Shown: positions 29,137 through 37,369 of the stretch, one piece after another
Numbering within the stretch: position 1 is the stretch's first letter
How the letters are laid out: each line of letters starts with the position of its first letter
NCBI RefSeq assembly: GCF_007830035.1
Contig: NZ_VLKN01000012.1
Coordinates: forward strand, 1 to 41,805
Reading direction: 5' to 3'
Source of the DNA: Luteimonas cucumeris
GTDB taxonomy: Bacteria > Pseudomonadota > Gammaproteobacteria > Xanthomonadales > Xanthomonadaceae
DNA length: 41,805 bases
The notes under the pieces: model-generated
Database searches by the model: none
What the model saw: only the letters and a program-made list of their open reading frames with translations
What the model was told of the DNA's origin: nothing
Made by a program: the position numbers and the translations under genes

Positions 29137-30123
29137 TCACGCCACCTGCTCCGGCGGCAGCTGCGCGGTGCTGTCGACCGCGTTCTCGCCGGTCAGGCGC
29201 ACGAACAGTTCCTCGAGGCGATTGGATTTGGTGCGCATCGAACGCACGCGGATCCCGGCCTCGCCGAGCGCGGCGAACACGCGGTTGAGATCCATCGCCC
29301 GTGGCATCTCGATGTCCAGCGTATGGTCGTCCAGCGCCAGCAGCGTGGCGCCCTCGATCAGCGGCAACGACGCCGGCAGCTGTCCCTCGATGTCGAGCAG
29401 GAAACCCTCGACGTCGAGCTTGGCCAGCAGCGCCTTCATCGGCCCCTGCTCGACGATGCGGCCCTTGTCGATGATCGCCAGGTTGCGGCACAGGCTTTCC
29501 GCTTCCTCCAGGTAATGCGTGGTGAGGATGATCGTGGTGCCGGCGGCGTTGATGTCCTTGAGCGTCTTCCACATGCCGCGGCGGATCTCGATGTCGACGC
29601 CGGCGGTGGGCTCGTCGAGGATCAGCAGCCGCGGCCGCGTCATCATCGCGCGCGCGATCATCAGTCGCCGCTTCATGCCGCCGGACAGCGTGCGGCTCAT
29701 CATCGTCGCCTTGTCCCACAGCTGCGCGCGCTTGAGTTCCTCTTCCGCGCGCAGCAACGCCTCGGCACGCGGCACGCCATAGAAACCCGCGTAATTGACC
29801 AGGATGTCGAGCGGCTTCTCGAACATGTTGAAGTTCAGTTCCTGCGGCACCAGCCCGATCAGGCGCATCGCCGCGTCGCGATCCCGGCTGAGGTCCACGC
29901 CGAACACTTCGACCTGGCCGGCGCTCTTGTTGACCAGCGAGCTGACGATGCCGATCAGGGTGGATTTGCCGGCGCCGTTGGGACCGAGCAGGGCGAAGAA
30001 ATCGCCGGGTGCCACGTCCAGCGACACGCCCTTCAGCGCCTCGACGCGGGTGTCGTAGGTCTTGCGCAGTTCGCGCACCGACAACGCCGGCGCGATGGCG
30101 GAAACCGCCTGGTTCTGGGTCAT
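29137..30123 (-). CDS. yadG: ABC transporter ATP-binding protein (YadG-like)
   Basis: About 328 residues. Walker A GPNGAGKST is at 47-55, the Q-loop in VPQELNFNMF, the signature LSGGMKRR at about 146-153 and Walker B LLILDEP at 166-172, followed by THYLEEAESLCRN. The N-terminal extension and C-terminal region match the YadG type. It powers the YadH-like permease encoded next. ATG 30123 is chosen since upstream sequence loses family character. The fpr gene begins on the opposite strand close by. Confidence 0.9.
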   Translation of the reverse strand: MTQNQAVSAIAPALSVRELRKTYDTRVEALKGVSLDVAPGDFFALLGPNGAGKSTLIGIVSSLVNKSAGQVEVFGVDLSRDRDAAMRLIGLVPQELNFNMFEKPLDILVNYAGFYGVPRAEALLRAEEELKRAQLWDKATMMSRTLSGGMKRRLMIARAMMTRPRLLILDEPTAGVDIEIRRGMWKTLKDINAAGTTIILTTHYLEEAESLCRNLAIIDKGRIVEQGPMKALLAKLDVEGFLLDIEGQLPASLPLIEGATLLALDDHTLDIEMPRAMDLNRVFAALGEAGIRVRSMRTKSNRLEELFVRLTGENAVDSTAQLPPEQVA

Positions 30124-30226
30124 TTCCAAGGCCTGCACCGCGAGCCGCGCGGCGATAGCCGTTAGTATAGGCGGCCCCGTGGCGGCATTCCGGCCACAGT
30201 CTGTTGCAACCACCGCCGGTGTTTCC

Positions 30227-30979
30227 TTGGCCATCCAGCATTTCCCGCTGAAACTCGTATCGCGACGCATGCTGGCGCCGAGTGTCGGCCATTACGTGTT
30301 CGTCCGCGACGACGGCCAGCCACTGGACTACATCCCGGGCCAGTTCATCCAGGTGCATTTCCACTACGCCGACGGCACCGCGACCAAGCGCAGCTATTCG
30401 CTGGCGACGATCCACGACCATGCGCTCGGTCCCGGCGAAGCGGTCGAGATCGCGGTCAGCTACGTACCCGGCGGTGCGGCAACCGCATTGTTCGAAGGCC
30501 TCGATGTCGGCGGACGGATCGATGCCAGCGGCCCGTTCGGCCGCTTCTGCCTGATGCCTGCCGACAGCAACCGGCGTTATCTGCTGATCGGCACCGGCAC
30601 CGGCGTCACTCCGTACCGCGCGATGTTGCCGCAACTCGAGACGCTGATCCGCGAACGCGGCATCGAAGTGGTGCTGCTGTTCGGCGCGCGTACGCCGCAG
30701 GAACTGCTGTACGGCGACGAGTTCCGCGCCTTCGCCGACGCGCATCCGGGTTTCCGCTTCGTGCCGTGCTTCTCGCGCGAGTTGCCGGAGCATCCGCATG
30801 CTGATGTGCGCCACGGCTATGTGCAGCAGTTCCTCGACGAGTTCGCGCCCGCCGCGGACCGTGACATCGCCTATCTGTGCGGCAACCCGAACATGGTCGA
30901 TGCCTGTTTCGAGGCCTTGAAGGGCCATGGCCTGCCGGTGCCGCAGATACGTCGCGAGAAGTACGTCAGCAGCAAATAG
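30227..30979 (+). CDS. fpr: Ferredoxin--NADP reductase
   Basis: About 250 residues from TTG 30227, close to the length of E. coli Fpr (248). GTG 30179 would add 16 residues and ATG 30269 would remove the first strand, so the start is uncertain. FAD-binding KRSYSLA is at 54-60, with VSYVPGGAATALFEGL after it; the NADP-binding loop GTGTGVTPY is at 122-130, and YLCGNPNMVDACFEAL is the second NADP motif. The C-terminus REKYVSSK stacks near the flavin in this family. It passes electrons between NADPH and ferredoxin or flavodoxin. Confidence 0.88.
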   Translation: MAIQHFPLKLVSRRMLAPSVGHYVFVRDDGQPLDYIPGQFIQVHFHYADGTATKRSYSLATIHDHALGPGEAVEIAVSYVPGGAATALFEGLDVGGRIDASGPFGRFCLMPADSNRRYLLIGTGTGVTPYRAMLPQLETLIRERGIEVVLLFGARTPQELLYGDEFRAFADAHPGFRFVPCFSRELPEHPHADVRHGYVQQFLDEFAPAADRDIAYLCGNPNMVDACFEALKGHGLPVPQIRREKYVSSK

Positions 30980-30996
30980 GAACCGCGGGATCCGCC

Positions 30997-31014
30997 TGTC
31001 AAGCAAGCTTGACA
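30997..31014. promoter_or_regulatory. Operator 1: TGTCAAG-N4-CTTGACA
   Basis: TGTCAAG (30997-31003), spacer CAAG, CTTGACA (31008-31014). Identical half-sites and spacing occur at 31040, so it is a probable binding site of the XRE regulator encoded at 31646. Confidence 0.65.
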
Positions 31015-31039
31015 ACCCGCCATCCTGTCGCCAGACTCC

Positions 31040-31057
31040 TGTCAAGGTCACTTGACA
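31040..31057. promoter_or_regulatory. Operator 2: TGTCAAG-N4-CTTGACA
   Basis: TGTCAAG (31040-31046), spacer GTCA, CTTGACA (31051-31057), flanked by C and G that extend the palindrome. Its centre is 43 bp from that of operator 1, about four helical turns. TTGACA also matches a -35 box. Confidence 0.65.
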
Positions 31058-31067
31058 GGCCACCGCC

Positions 31068-31640
31068 TTGTTTCACAAACCCAACGCCCTGCTTGGCTTC
31101 GGTACCGCCCTGCTTCTGCTGGGGGTCGTGCTGCCGCATGCGCTGCCAGTCGCGGGATGGGTTCGTGGCGTGTTGCTCGGCTTCGGCGGCGCCCTGTACC
31201 TGGGCGCCTTCGTGCTCTGGCTCCAGCCGGACGGCTGCGACGCCTCCACGCTGGGTCTGCGCCGTCGCTACCTGCGCGAGTTCGTGCCGGCGATGATCGC
31301 CTACGTGATGCTGCTGTCGATCTCGCTGGTGCTGCTCAAGCGGATCGAGGAGCCGGCGATGCGAGCCCTCGTGGCGCTGCTTCCGGTCGCACCGATCGCG
31401 ATGGTGTTGCGCGCCATCATTCGTTACATCCGCGATGCCGACGAACTGCAGCGCCAGATCGAACTGGAAGCGGTCAGCATCGCCACCGCGCTGGTGTCGC
31501 TGCTGTACATGGCCGGCGGCTTCCTGCAGCTGGCCGGGGTGATCGGCGTTCCCGCCGGCGTGGCGATGATCTGGATGTTCCCGCTGGTATGCATGATCTA
31601 CGGATTGGTCAAGATCGTCGTCGCACGCAGGTTCCAGTAG
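31068..31640 (+). CDS. Uncharacterised membrane protein with five or six membrane segments
   Basis: About 190 residues from TTG 31068; no ATG is well placed. Hydrophobic helices are seen at about 5-25, 32-52, 72-92, 98-118, 133-153 and 158-180, with a soluble loop around RDADELQRQIELEA. No family with known activity is recognised; pairs of such a protein with a tiny XRE regulator are common. The regulator gene follows after 5 bp, and two identical inverted repeats lie just upstream, so the operon is probably self-regulated. The second operator ends 10 bp before the start codon, so binding should block transcription or initiation. Confidence 0.75.
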   Translation: MFHKPNALLGFGTALLLLGVVLPHALPVAGWVRGVLLGFGGALYLGAFVLWLQPDGCDASTLGLRRRYLREFVPAMIAYVMLLSISLVLLKRIEEPAMRALVALLPVAPIAMVLRAIIRYIRDADELQRQIELEAVSIATALVSLLYMAGGFLQLAGVIGVPAGVAMIWMFPLVCMIYGLVKIVVARRFQ

Positions 31641-31645
31641 TCGGC

Positions 31646-31843
31646 ATGGACAGCCGCATCCGCGAGCTCCGGGAACGCGTCGGCTGGTCGCAGGGCGAAC
31701 TGGCCGAGCACCTGGATGTGTCGCGCCAGACCGTCAATGCGCTGGAAACCGGCAAGTACGATCCCAGCCTGCCACTGGCGTTCCGTATCGCGCGCCTGTT
31801 CGGCGAACCGATCGAGGCGATCTTCCTGCCCGGCCCGGATTGA
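31646..31843 (+). CDS. Small XRE-family (Cro/CI-type) transcriptional regulator
   Basis: About 65 residues, essentially one helix-turn-helix domain: WSQGELAEHLDVSRQTVNALETGKYDPSLPLAFRIA (about residues 14-49), as in the YozG group (COG1476). ATG 31646 lies 5 bp after the stop of the membrane protein gene. The protein is small enough to bind as a dimer to the TGTCAAG-N4-CTTGACA sites upstream of the operon. A secreted peptidase-like gene follows 66 bp downstream with its own ribosome-binding site. Confidence 0.88.
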   Translation: MDSRIRELRERVGWSQGELAEHLDVSRQTVNALETGKYDPSLPLAFRIARLFGEPIEAIFLPGPD

Positions 31844-31909
31844 ACCGGCGCGTCGCCGCATTGCCATCCCGTGCATTCACCGTTTTCCAATTCGAGAGGA
31901 ACCGCATCG

Positions 31910-33451
31910 ATGTCCCGCAAGCTCCGAATCGCACTCGTACTGCTGCTGGCGGTCGGCTTCATCGGCTATCGATACTGGCGTGACGCCCGTCCACCGGAAG
32001 CAGGCGCCACCGCGACCGTTGCCGGCAAGGCCACGCCGGCGCCACCGCGCATGCTCGGCAAGATCGCCTTCAAGCCCTGCACGCTGGCGCCGCAGCTGGG
32101 CGCGGCCAGTGTCGAGGCGCAATGCGGCTCGCTGCCGGTCCCGGAAAACCCGGCCCTGCCCGAGGGCCGCAAGATCGCACTCAACATCGCCTGGGTACCG
32201 GCCAAGGACGGCGGCGAACATGCGCCCGATCCGGTGTTCATGCTGGCCGGCGGTCCCGGCCAGGCTGCGACCGAGACCTTCCCCAGTGTCGCGCCCGCGT
32301 TCGCCGAGGTGCGCAAGCGTCGCGACGTGATCCTGGTCGACCAGCGCGGCACCGGCGGCTCGCATCCGCTGCTGTGCAAGAGCGATGACGAAGGCGACGA
32401 CGTGATCGACGATTCGCCGCAGGCCGCGCGCATCGCCGCGGAACGCTGCCGCGATGCGCTGGCCAAGGACGCGGACCTGCGTTTCTTCACCACCACCGAT
32501 GCCGTACGCGACCTGGAAGCGGTGCGGCAGGCGATCGGCGCCGAACAGATCAACCTGATCGGCATCTCCTACGGCACCCGCGTCGCACAGCAATATGCGC
32601 GTCGCCATCCTGCGCAGACCCGCACCATCACCCTGGATTCGGTGGCGCCGAACACGATCTACCTCGGCAACGATTTCGCCCGCAACCTGGAAACCGCGCT
32701 GGACCTGCAGTTCAAGCGTTGCGCGCAGATCCCGAACTGCGCCAACGCGCTCGGCGATCCGCGCCAGCAACTGAACGCGCTGATGACGCGGCTGAAAGCC
32801 GATCCGCCGCAGGTGACGTATCGCGACGCGCGCACCCACGAACAGCGCCAGGAAACCCTGCAACCCGGACACGTGGCCGGACTGGCGCGCATGTACGCCT
32901 ATGCACCGATCGCCGCATCGCTGCTGCCGCTGCTGATCAACGAAGCCAGCCAGGGTCGTTATGAAGGCCTGATGGCGCTGTCCAATCTGCTCAGCAGCGG
33001 ACTGGCGGACCAGATGGCCCATGGCATGCAGCTGTCGGTGATCTGCAGCGAGGATGCCGACGGTATCCGCGGCGATCCGTCGATGGCGTCCTCGCTGCTC
33101 GGCAACGTTCTGGTCGATACGCTGCTGGCGCAATGCGCGGTGTGGCCCAAGGGCGAGCGTCCGGCCGATTTCCACCAACCTCTGAAAACATCGGTGCCGG
33201 CATTGCTGATCTCAGGCGAACTGGATCCGGTCACGCCGCCCAGTTATGCCGAACAGGTACTGCAGACGCTGCCTAAAGGCCGCTCGCTGGTGCTGCGCGG
33301 GCAAGGCCACAACGTCATCGGCGCCGGCTGCATGCCGAAGCTGTTCGCGCAGTTCGTCGACGGCGCCGACGCCAAGGCGCTGGACGCCAGCTGCCTGGAC
33401 AAGCTCGCCTACACGCCGCCGTTCACCAGCTTCAGCGGTTGGGAGCCTTGA
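31910..33451 (+). CDS. Secreted alpha/beta hydrolase, tripeptidyl-aminopeptidase-like
   Basis: About 513 residues; GAGAGGA precedes the ATG at 9 bases. A signal or anchor segment (about 5-21) sends it to the periplasm. The oxyanion loop GGPGQA is at 114-119, DQRGTGGS at 145-151, and the nucleophile elbow GISYGTR has Ser220. The C-terminal TAP-like region carries ISGELDPVTPP (Asp) and GQGHNV (His), completing the triad. Several cysteines suggest disulfides. Relatives include proline iminopeptidases and SlpD/E-type tripeptidyl aminopeptidases; the exact peptide preference is not evident. Confidence 0.88.
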   Translation: MSRKLRIALVLLLAVGFIGYRYWRDARPPEAGATATVAGKATPAPPRMLGKIAFKPCTLAPQLGAASVEAQCGSLPVPENPALPEGRKIALNIAWVPAKDGGEHAPDPVFMLAGGPGQAATETFPSVAPAFAEVRKRRDVILVDQRGTGGSHPLLCKSDDEGDDVIDDSPQAARIAAERCRDALAKDADLRFFTTTDAVRDLEAVRQAIGAEQINLIGISYGTRVAQQYARRHPAQTRTITLDSVAPNTIYLGNDFARNLETALDLQFKRCAQIPNCANALGDPRQQLNALMTRLKADPPQVTYRDARTHEQRQETLQPGHVAGLARMYAYAPIAASLLPLLINEASQGRYEGLMALSNLLSSGLADQMAHGMQLSVICSEDADGIRGDPSMASSLLGNVLVDTLLAQCAVWPKGERPADFHQPLKTSVPALLISGELDPVTPPSYAEQVLQTLPKGRSLVLRGQGHNVIGAGCMPKLFAQFVDGADAKALDASCLDKLAYTPPFTSFSGWEP

Positions 33452-33465
33452 GAGCCGTTATTGGT

Positions 33466-33570
33466 GAGTGGTGATTAGTGATTCGAGACACGCCGTCCTC
33501 GACTCCTCACTCCCTTCGCCCGCGGTTCCCGATCGCCTTTGCTAATCACCAATAACGAATCACGAATCAC
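33466..33570. repeat. Inverted GTGATTAGTGATTCG / CGAATCACGAATCAC repeats
   Basis: Left arm at about 33459-33486 and right arm at about 33542-33570 are near reverse complements, as at 14821-14961. They lie between the peptidase gene and the natA-like gene. Confidence 0.65.
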
Positions 33571-33582
33571 GGACACAACGCC

Positions 33583-34338
33583 ATGATCACTGCAGAACAC
33601 CTGCGCAAGACCTTCCCCGGCAAGGGCAAGGACAGCACGCGCGTCGTCGCCGTCGACGATGTCGGCTTCACCGCCCATGACGGCCAGATCACCGGCCTGC
33701 TCGGGCCCAACGGCGCCGGCAAGACCACCACGCTGCGCATGCTGTACACGCTGATGGCGCCGGAGCAGGGCCGCGTGCTGATCGACGGCCGCGACGTCGC
33801 CGCCGATCCGGCCGCCGCGCGGCGCGCGCTCGGCGTGCTGCCGGACGCGCGCGGCGTCTACAAGCGCCTGACCGCGCGCGAGAACATCCGCTACTTCGGC
33901 GAACTGCACGGCCTGTCGCGCGCCGACATCGAGCAGCGCACGCAGGCCTTGTCGCAGGCCTTGCAGATGGACGACTTTCTCGACCGGCAGACCGAAGGCT
34001 TCTCGCAGGGCCAGCGCACCAAGACCGCGATCGCGCGCGCACTCGTGCACGATCCGCGCAACGTGATCCTCGACGAACCGACCAACGGCCTCGACGTGAT
34101 GACCACGCGCGGCCTGCGCGGCTTCCTCAAGCAGCTGCGCGACGAGGGCCGCTGCGTGATCTTCTCCAGCCACATCATGCAGGAGGTCGCCGCACTGTGC
34201 GATCGCATCGTGGTGATCGCGCACGGCAAGGTGGTCGCGCAGGGAACGTCCGACGAGCTGCGCGCGCAGACCGGCGAGGACAATCTCGAAGAGGCCTTCG
34301 TCAAACTGATCGGATCGGAAGAAGGACTGCACGCATGA
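33583..34338 (+). CDS. natA: ABC transporter ATP-binding protein (NatA-like)
   Basis: About 251 residues. Walker A GPNGAGKT is at 41-48, the signature SQGQR at 141-145 (first residue changed from the usual LSGGQ, as in NatA-type proteins), and Walker B VILDEP at 161-166. DARGVYKRLTARENIRYFGELHGL is the characteristic NatA segment. In Bacillus NatAB exports sodium, but assignment of a sodium role here is by similarity only. Its stop codon overlaps the start of the permease gene (ATGA), indicating tight coupling. Confidence 0.85.
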   Translation: MITAEHLRKTFPGKGKDSTRVVAVDDVGFTAHDGQITGLLGPNGAGKTTTLRMLYTLMAPEQGRVLIDGRDVAADPAAARRALGVLPDARGVYKRLTARENIRYFGELHGLSRADIEQRTQALSQALQMDDFLDRQTEGFSQGQRTKTAIARALVHDPRNVILDEPTNGLDVMTTRGLRGFLKQLRDEGRCVIFSSHIMQEVAALCDRIVVIAHGKVVAQGTSDELRAQTGEDNLEEAFVKLIGSEEGLHA

Positions 34339-35504
34339 AGTCGCTATGGACCGTGTGGTGGAAGGAACTGCTGGAGCTGTCGCGCGACCGCCGCACGCTG
34401 GTGCTGGCGCTGGTGATGGGGCCATTGCTGGCGCCGGCGCTGTTCGTCGGTCTGCTGACCATGGCCGAGAGCCGCGCCAAGGGCCAGTACGAAAAGCCGA
34501 TGTCGATCGTGATGGTCGGCGCCGAGCAGGCGCCGAACCTGGTCGCATGGCTGGCCGGACAGGGGATTGAACGCAAAATGTTGAAAAGCGATCCGGATGC
34601 CGCGATCCGCAACCAGGACGAGGACGTCTACCTCAAGATCGGCGGCGACTACGCCAGGCATTGGCGCGAAGGCACGCCGGCGCTGGTCGAGATCGTGCAC
34701 GACAGCACGCGCCAGGACGCGGAAGTGCCGGTGCGACGCCTGGAAGCGGCATTGGCGCGCTACGGTCAGCAGGTCGGTGCATTGCGATTGCTGTCGCGCG
34801 GCATCGATCCCGGCGTCGGCGCGCCGCTGGCGGTCTCGCACAAGGACCTGTCGACGCCGGAATCGCGCAAGGGCATCGCGATGGCGATGCTGCCTTACCT
34901 GCTGATCCTCAGCGCCTTCCTCGGCGGCGCCTACCTGATCATCGACGCCACCGCCGGCGAGCGCGAACGGCAATCGCTGGAACCCTTGCTGGCAACGCCG
35001 GCAGCGCGCGGCGCGATCGTCAGCGGCAAGATCGCTGCCGCCTGCAGCGTCGGCTTCCTCAGCCTGCTGTTGACGCTGCTGGCGTTCAAGCTCGGCGCAC
35101 TGCTCGCGCCGGGCATCGCCAGGCAACTGGACATGGGCATCGGTGCGATCGGCAAGATGCTGCTGATCCTGATGCCGATGCTGTTCATCGGCACCGCACT
35201 GCTGACCTTCATCGCCGCCGGCGCGAAATCGGTGAAGGAAGCGCAGAGCTACATGACCTTCCTGATGCTGATGCCGATGATCCCGACCATCGTGCTGATG
35301 GTCAGCCCGGTCAAGAACCAGCTATGGATGTTCGCGGTGCCGTTCCTCGCGCAGAACCAGATGCTGCTGAAAGTCGTGCGCAGCGAATCGGTCTCGCCGC
35401 TGGAATGGTTCGTCTACTTCCTCGCCGGCTTCGGCCTGGCCGCCGTGCTGTGGTTCGCGGCGACGCGTCGTTACCACCAGGAGAAGCTGGCGATTTCGGC
35501 ATGA
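34335..35504 (+). CDS. natB: ABC transporter permease (NatB-like)
   Basis: About 389 residues. One N-terminal membrane segment (about 20-45) is followed by a large extracytoplasmic domain (about 50-185), then five or more membrane segments in the C-terminal half, as in NatB/YhaP permeases. TAGERERQSLEPLLATPAARGAIVSGKI is the typical coupling segment. It pairs with the ATPase whose gene overlaps by 4 bp. A strong terminator follows. Confidence 0.85.
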   Translation: MKSLWTVWWKELLELSRDRRTLVLALVMGPLLAPALFVGLLTMAESRAKGQYEKPMSIVMVGAEQAPNLVAWLAGQGIERKMLKSDPDAAIRNQDEDVYLKIGGDYARHWREGTPALVEIVHDSTRQDAEVPVRRLEAALARYGQQVGALRLLSRGIDPGVGAPLAVSHKDLSTPESRKGIAMAMLPYLLILSAFLGGAYLIIDATAGERERQSLEPLLATPAARGAIVSGKIAAACSVGFLSLLLTLLAFKLGALLAPGIARQLDMGIGAIGKMLLILMPMLFIGTALLTFIAAGAKSVKEAQSYMTFLMLMPMIPTIVLMVSPVKNQLWMFAVPFLAQNQMLLKVVRSESVSPLEWFVYFLAGFGLAAVLWFAATRRYHQEKLAISA

Positions 35505-35515
35505 GTCATGACGTA

Positions 35516-35555
35516 TTTCCCGGGCGTAGCTTCGGCTGCGCCCGGGAAAGTTTTC
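35516..35555 (+). terminator. Strong intrinsic terminator with TTCG loop
   Basis: TTTCCCGGGCGTAGC (35516-35530) pairs fully (one G-T pair) with GCTGCGCCCGGGAAA (35535-35549) over a TTCG tetraloop, then GTTTT. It ends the natAB operon and can also stop transcripts from the minus-strand gene next to it. Confidence 0.9.
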
Positions 35556-35569
35556 TGCAGGATCAAACT

Positions 35570-36091
35570 TCAGCGCTGCTGCGATCCGATCAATACGCCG
35601 ATCGCACTCAGAGCGAACAACGAACCGCCGAAGACCAGCGCCGCGATGTTCCAGCCGCTGAAGCCGACATTTCGATCGTGCGCGGGCGCCAAACCTGCAT
35701 TGATCGCATTGGCCGCCCTTTGGACAGGCACCAGGAACACCACCGCGCCGAATGACAGCAGCAGGTAGGGCTCGGGCAGGTAGCTCATCAAACCGGTCAC
35801 GATCCACGCGACGGCAATGATGGCCGGCGGTGCGGCGACTCCGTTCTCTCTCGCAGTCGCTGCGATCCTATGCAATAGCGGATAACAGAAAAACACGCCA
35901 AGCACTGAACGCCAAGGCGGCGAAATGCGCGAGTGTTCGCGATGTTTCACGTAGTGCCAGTTCCGATAGAACCAATAGACCTGGTACAACCCGAACGTGC
36001 ATACCGACATTGCCACAAGCTTGGTTATCGACACCGGGAAGAATGCCGGCGATCCGCTCAACGACGTTGGAGTTGTTTCAGCGATAATCAT
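35570..36091 (-). CDS. DUF4234-like small membrane protein at the end of the cassette array
   Basis: About 173 residues. VAMSVCTFGLYQVYWFYRNWHYVKHRE (split here: FGLYQVYWFYRNW at about 33-45) is the DUF4234-type motif, followed by three more hydrophobic segments (about 62-75, 88-115, 143-168). Function is unknown. It is in the cassette direction and starts about 25 bases after a degenerate attC, but no attC follows its stop, so it is either the last cassette with its site lost or a resident gene. Base composition is between the cassettes and the chromosome. Confidence 0.7.
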   Translation of the reverse strand: MIIAETTPTSLSGSPAFFPVSITKLVAMSVCTFGLYQVYWFYRNWHYVKHREHSRISPPWRSVLGVFFCYPLLHRIAATARENGVAAPPAIIAVAWIVTGLMSYLPEPYLLLSFGAVVFLVPVQRAANAINAGLAPAHDRNVGFSGWNIAALVFGGSLFALSAIGVLIGSQQR

Positions 36092-36118
36092 GGCATCGGG
36101 AGGCTGGTGGCAATGACC

Positions 36119-36170
36119 TGCGCGATAGAGAAGCCGGGCCGCGAAGCGGGCTCGGCTTGAATTGTTAGGC
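36119..36170 (-). other. attC 1, degenerate
   Basis: GCCTAAC core (minus strand) at 36164-36170 includes the TAA stop of the cassette gene. The inner arms AAGCCG/CGGCTT and CCGC/GCGG are present at 36131-36156, but the far core is not recognisable (CATTGCC in place of GTTRRRY), so this site may be inactive. Confidence 0.7.
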
Positions 36171-36572
36171 GCGGCTGTCAGCCTGCAAGGCGTCTGCTGA
36201 GTCCAGCACCCCGGCAGCGTAGAGACTGCTCCAAAGAAACATTGCGGCGGCAAGCAAGTTCACCCCCAGCGTGCCGAACTCAAAGCCGATGGTGAAATCA
36301 ACTTTGTACAGCAGATAGAGGGAAAGCACGAAGCCTGGCGCTACAACTTGCGCAACTTGGGCCAGATAGAACAGGGGAACTAGATAAAGGCCAAAGCGGC
36401 GATGTTGGAGTACACCAACGGCTCCCGTGATTCCTAAAACCGCAAGCGCAACAAGGGTGACAGGAATGGAAACGCCGTGATCTCCCCTGGAGATCCAAAG
36501 CTGCCATGCAAAACCTAGAACGGCGTGTGCAAACACGAGGCCGCCAAGCACTTTGCTCTGAGTCAATCGCAT
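36165..36572 (-). CDS. Cassette gene: small integral membrane protein
   Basis: About 135 residues with four hydrophobic segments (about 7-25, 36-54, 62-85, 100-120) and the sequence RFGLYLVPLFYLAQVAQVVAPGF in the middle. No known family is recognised. The ATG lies 14 bases after the attC 2 core, and the TAA stop is within the GCCTAAC core of attC 1, so the gene fills its cassette. Codon use is less GC-biased than that of the flanking chromosome, consistent with transfer. Confidence 0.7.
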   Translation of the reverse strand: MRLTQSKVLGGLVFAHAVLGFAWQLWISRGDHGVSIPVTLVALAVLGITGAVGVLQHRRFGLYLVPLFYLAQVAQVVAPGFVLSLYLLYKVDFTIGFEFGTLGVNLLAAAMFLWSSLYAAGVLDSADALQADSRA

Positions 36573-36586
36573 AGATTTATGTCCGC

Positions 36587-36649
36587 GTCTAACGCCTGAA
36601 TTAAGCCGCGCCACGAAGCGGCGTCGACTTAGATGAATTATTAGGCGTC
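36587..36649 (-). other. attC 2
   Basis: About 62 bases. The core near the next gene is GTTAGAC (minus strand) at 36587-36593; the far core is GCCTAAT, one base off consensus. The arms GCGTTAGAC/GACGCCTAAT and AAGCCG(C)/(G)CG..CTT are palindromic with unpaired bases, as expected for the folded bottom strand recognised by IntI. Confidence 0.8.
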
Positions 36650-36712
36650 ATCTCGCAGAGCGTCAACGCATGCTCATAAAAGGTCTTTCCGCTTGAAGAA
36701 TAGCCGCCAAAA

Positions 36713-37284
36713 TCATCGGCGCTGATCCGCGACCGTGCAATTTGTGCAACCTCCGCGGTATTGCCATTCAATAGCGCGACGAGTAGCGATTCTTTCCTTC
36801 CATAGGTTCACAACAGCGCGAGAATGGCGCTCCATAGACGCAGTATGCTCGCGCTGGACGAAGCTCAGATAGGAATCAATTGAGTTGATCTGAGAGGCGA
36901 TATCGGCTGAGCGCTCGTGAGAGCGTTGCATGATGTCATTAATGCGACCCTCCAGCGCGCCAGAAGCCCAATCAATCGGGCGTTCCGATACAGAGAGAAC
37001 TTCTTGGCCCATGAGCACGAAAGCTCCGTTTGCATGCAGGCTAAACGGTTCTTCTTCGTTGCTCGACAGCCAAGAACCCTCCAAAGGGCTCTGTCTAGCT
37101 CAAGCCATTTGAACCGAAGGGAAGCGAAGAACGAGCCTTCTTTTGCGCCTGCTGATAGGACGAGAACAAAGAAGAGTGAGCCGATTGTCCAGTAATGCAT
37201 CCCGCCTACAGATTTCCAGCCACGCGCCTTTGCTTCGCCTTTGGCGATCCCTCTCAATTGCTTGTCAATCTCGGATTGCTTCAT
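36713..37284 (-). pseudogene. Cassette gene, probably frameshifted
   Basis: The cassette between attC 3 and attC 2 has two overlapping frames. The first, from ATG 37284 (MKQSEIDKQLRGIAKGEAKARG..), has one membrane segment (HYWTIGSLFFVLVLSAG) and reads sensibly to about 37050 (ELDRALWRVLG). The second carries on from about 37080 (NEEEPFSLHANGAFVLMGQEVL) to 36713 with a helical, coiled-coil-like region. Joined by one frameshift near 37040-37085 they give a protein of about 185 residues that fills the cassette. Either a real frameshift, a sequencing error or two overlapping genes is possible. Function unknown. Confidence 0.55.
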
Positions 37285-37309
37285 TGGTATGCGATGGTCT
37301 ATCAATGAC

Positions 37310-37369
37310 GCCTAACGCCTGAATTAAGCCGAGCCGCGAAGCGGCTTCGGCTTGAATGAATTGTTAGCC
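37310..37369 (-). other. attC 3
   Basis: About 60 bases. GTTAGGC core (minus) at 37310-37316; the other core is GGCTAAC at 37363-37369. The central part AAGCCGAGCCGC / GCGGCTTCGGCTT is strongly palindromic. It is close in sequence to attC 2, so the two cassettes share one attC lineage. Confidence 0.85.

Noticed and set aside
31052-31645. Longer N-terminal extension of the XRE regulator through the membrane-protein gene
   Set aside because: That frame is the +1 shadow of the membrane protein; ATG 31646 gives a complete domain of normal size.
36865-37305. 146-codon frame as a complete cassette gene
   Set aside because: Its last 60 codons read an out-of-frame version of the adjoining frame, so a frameshift join is more plausible than this full length.
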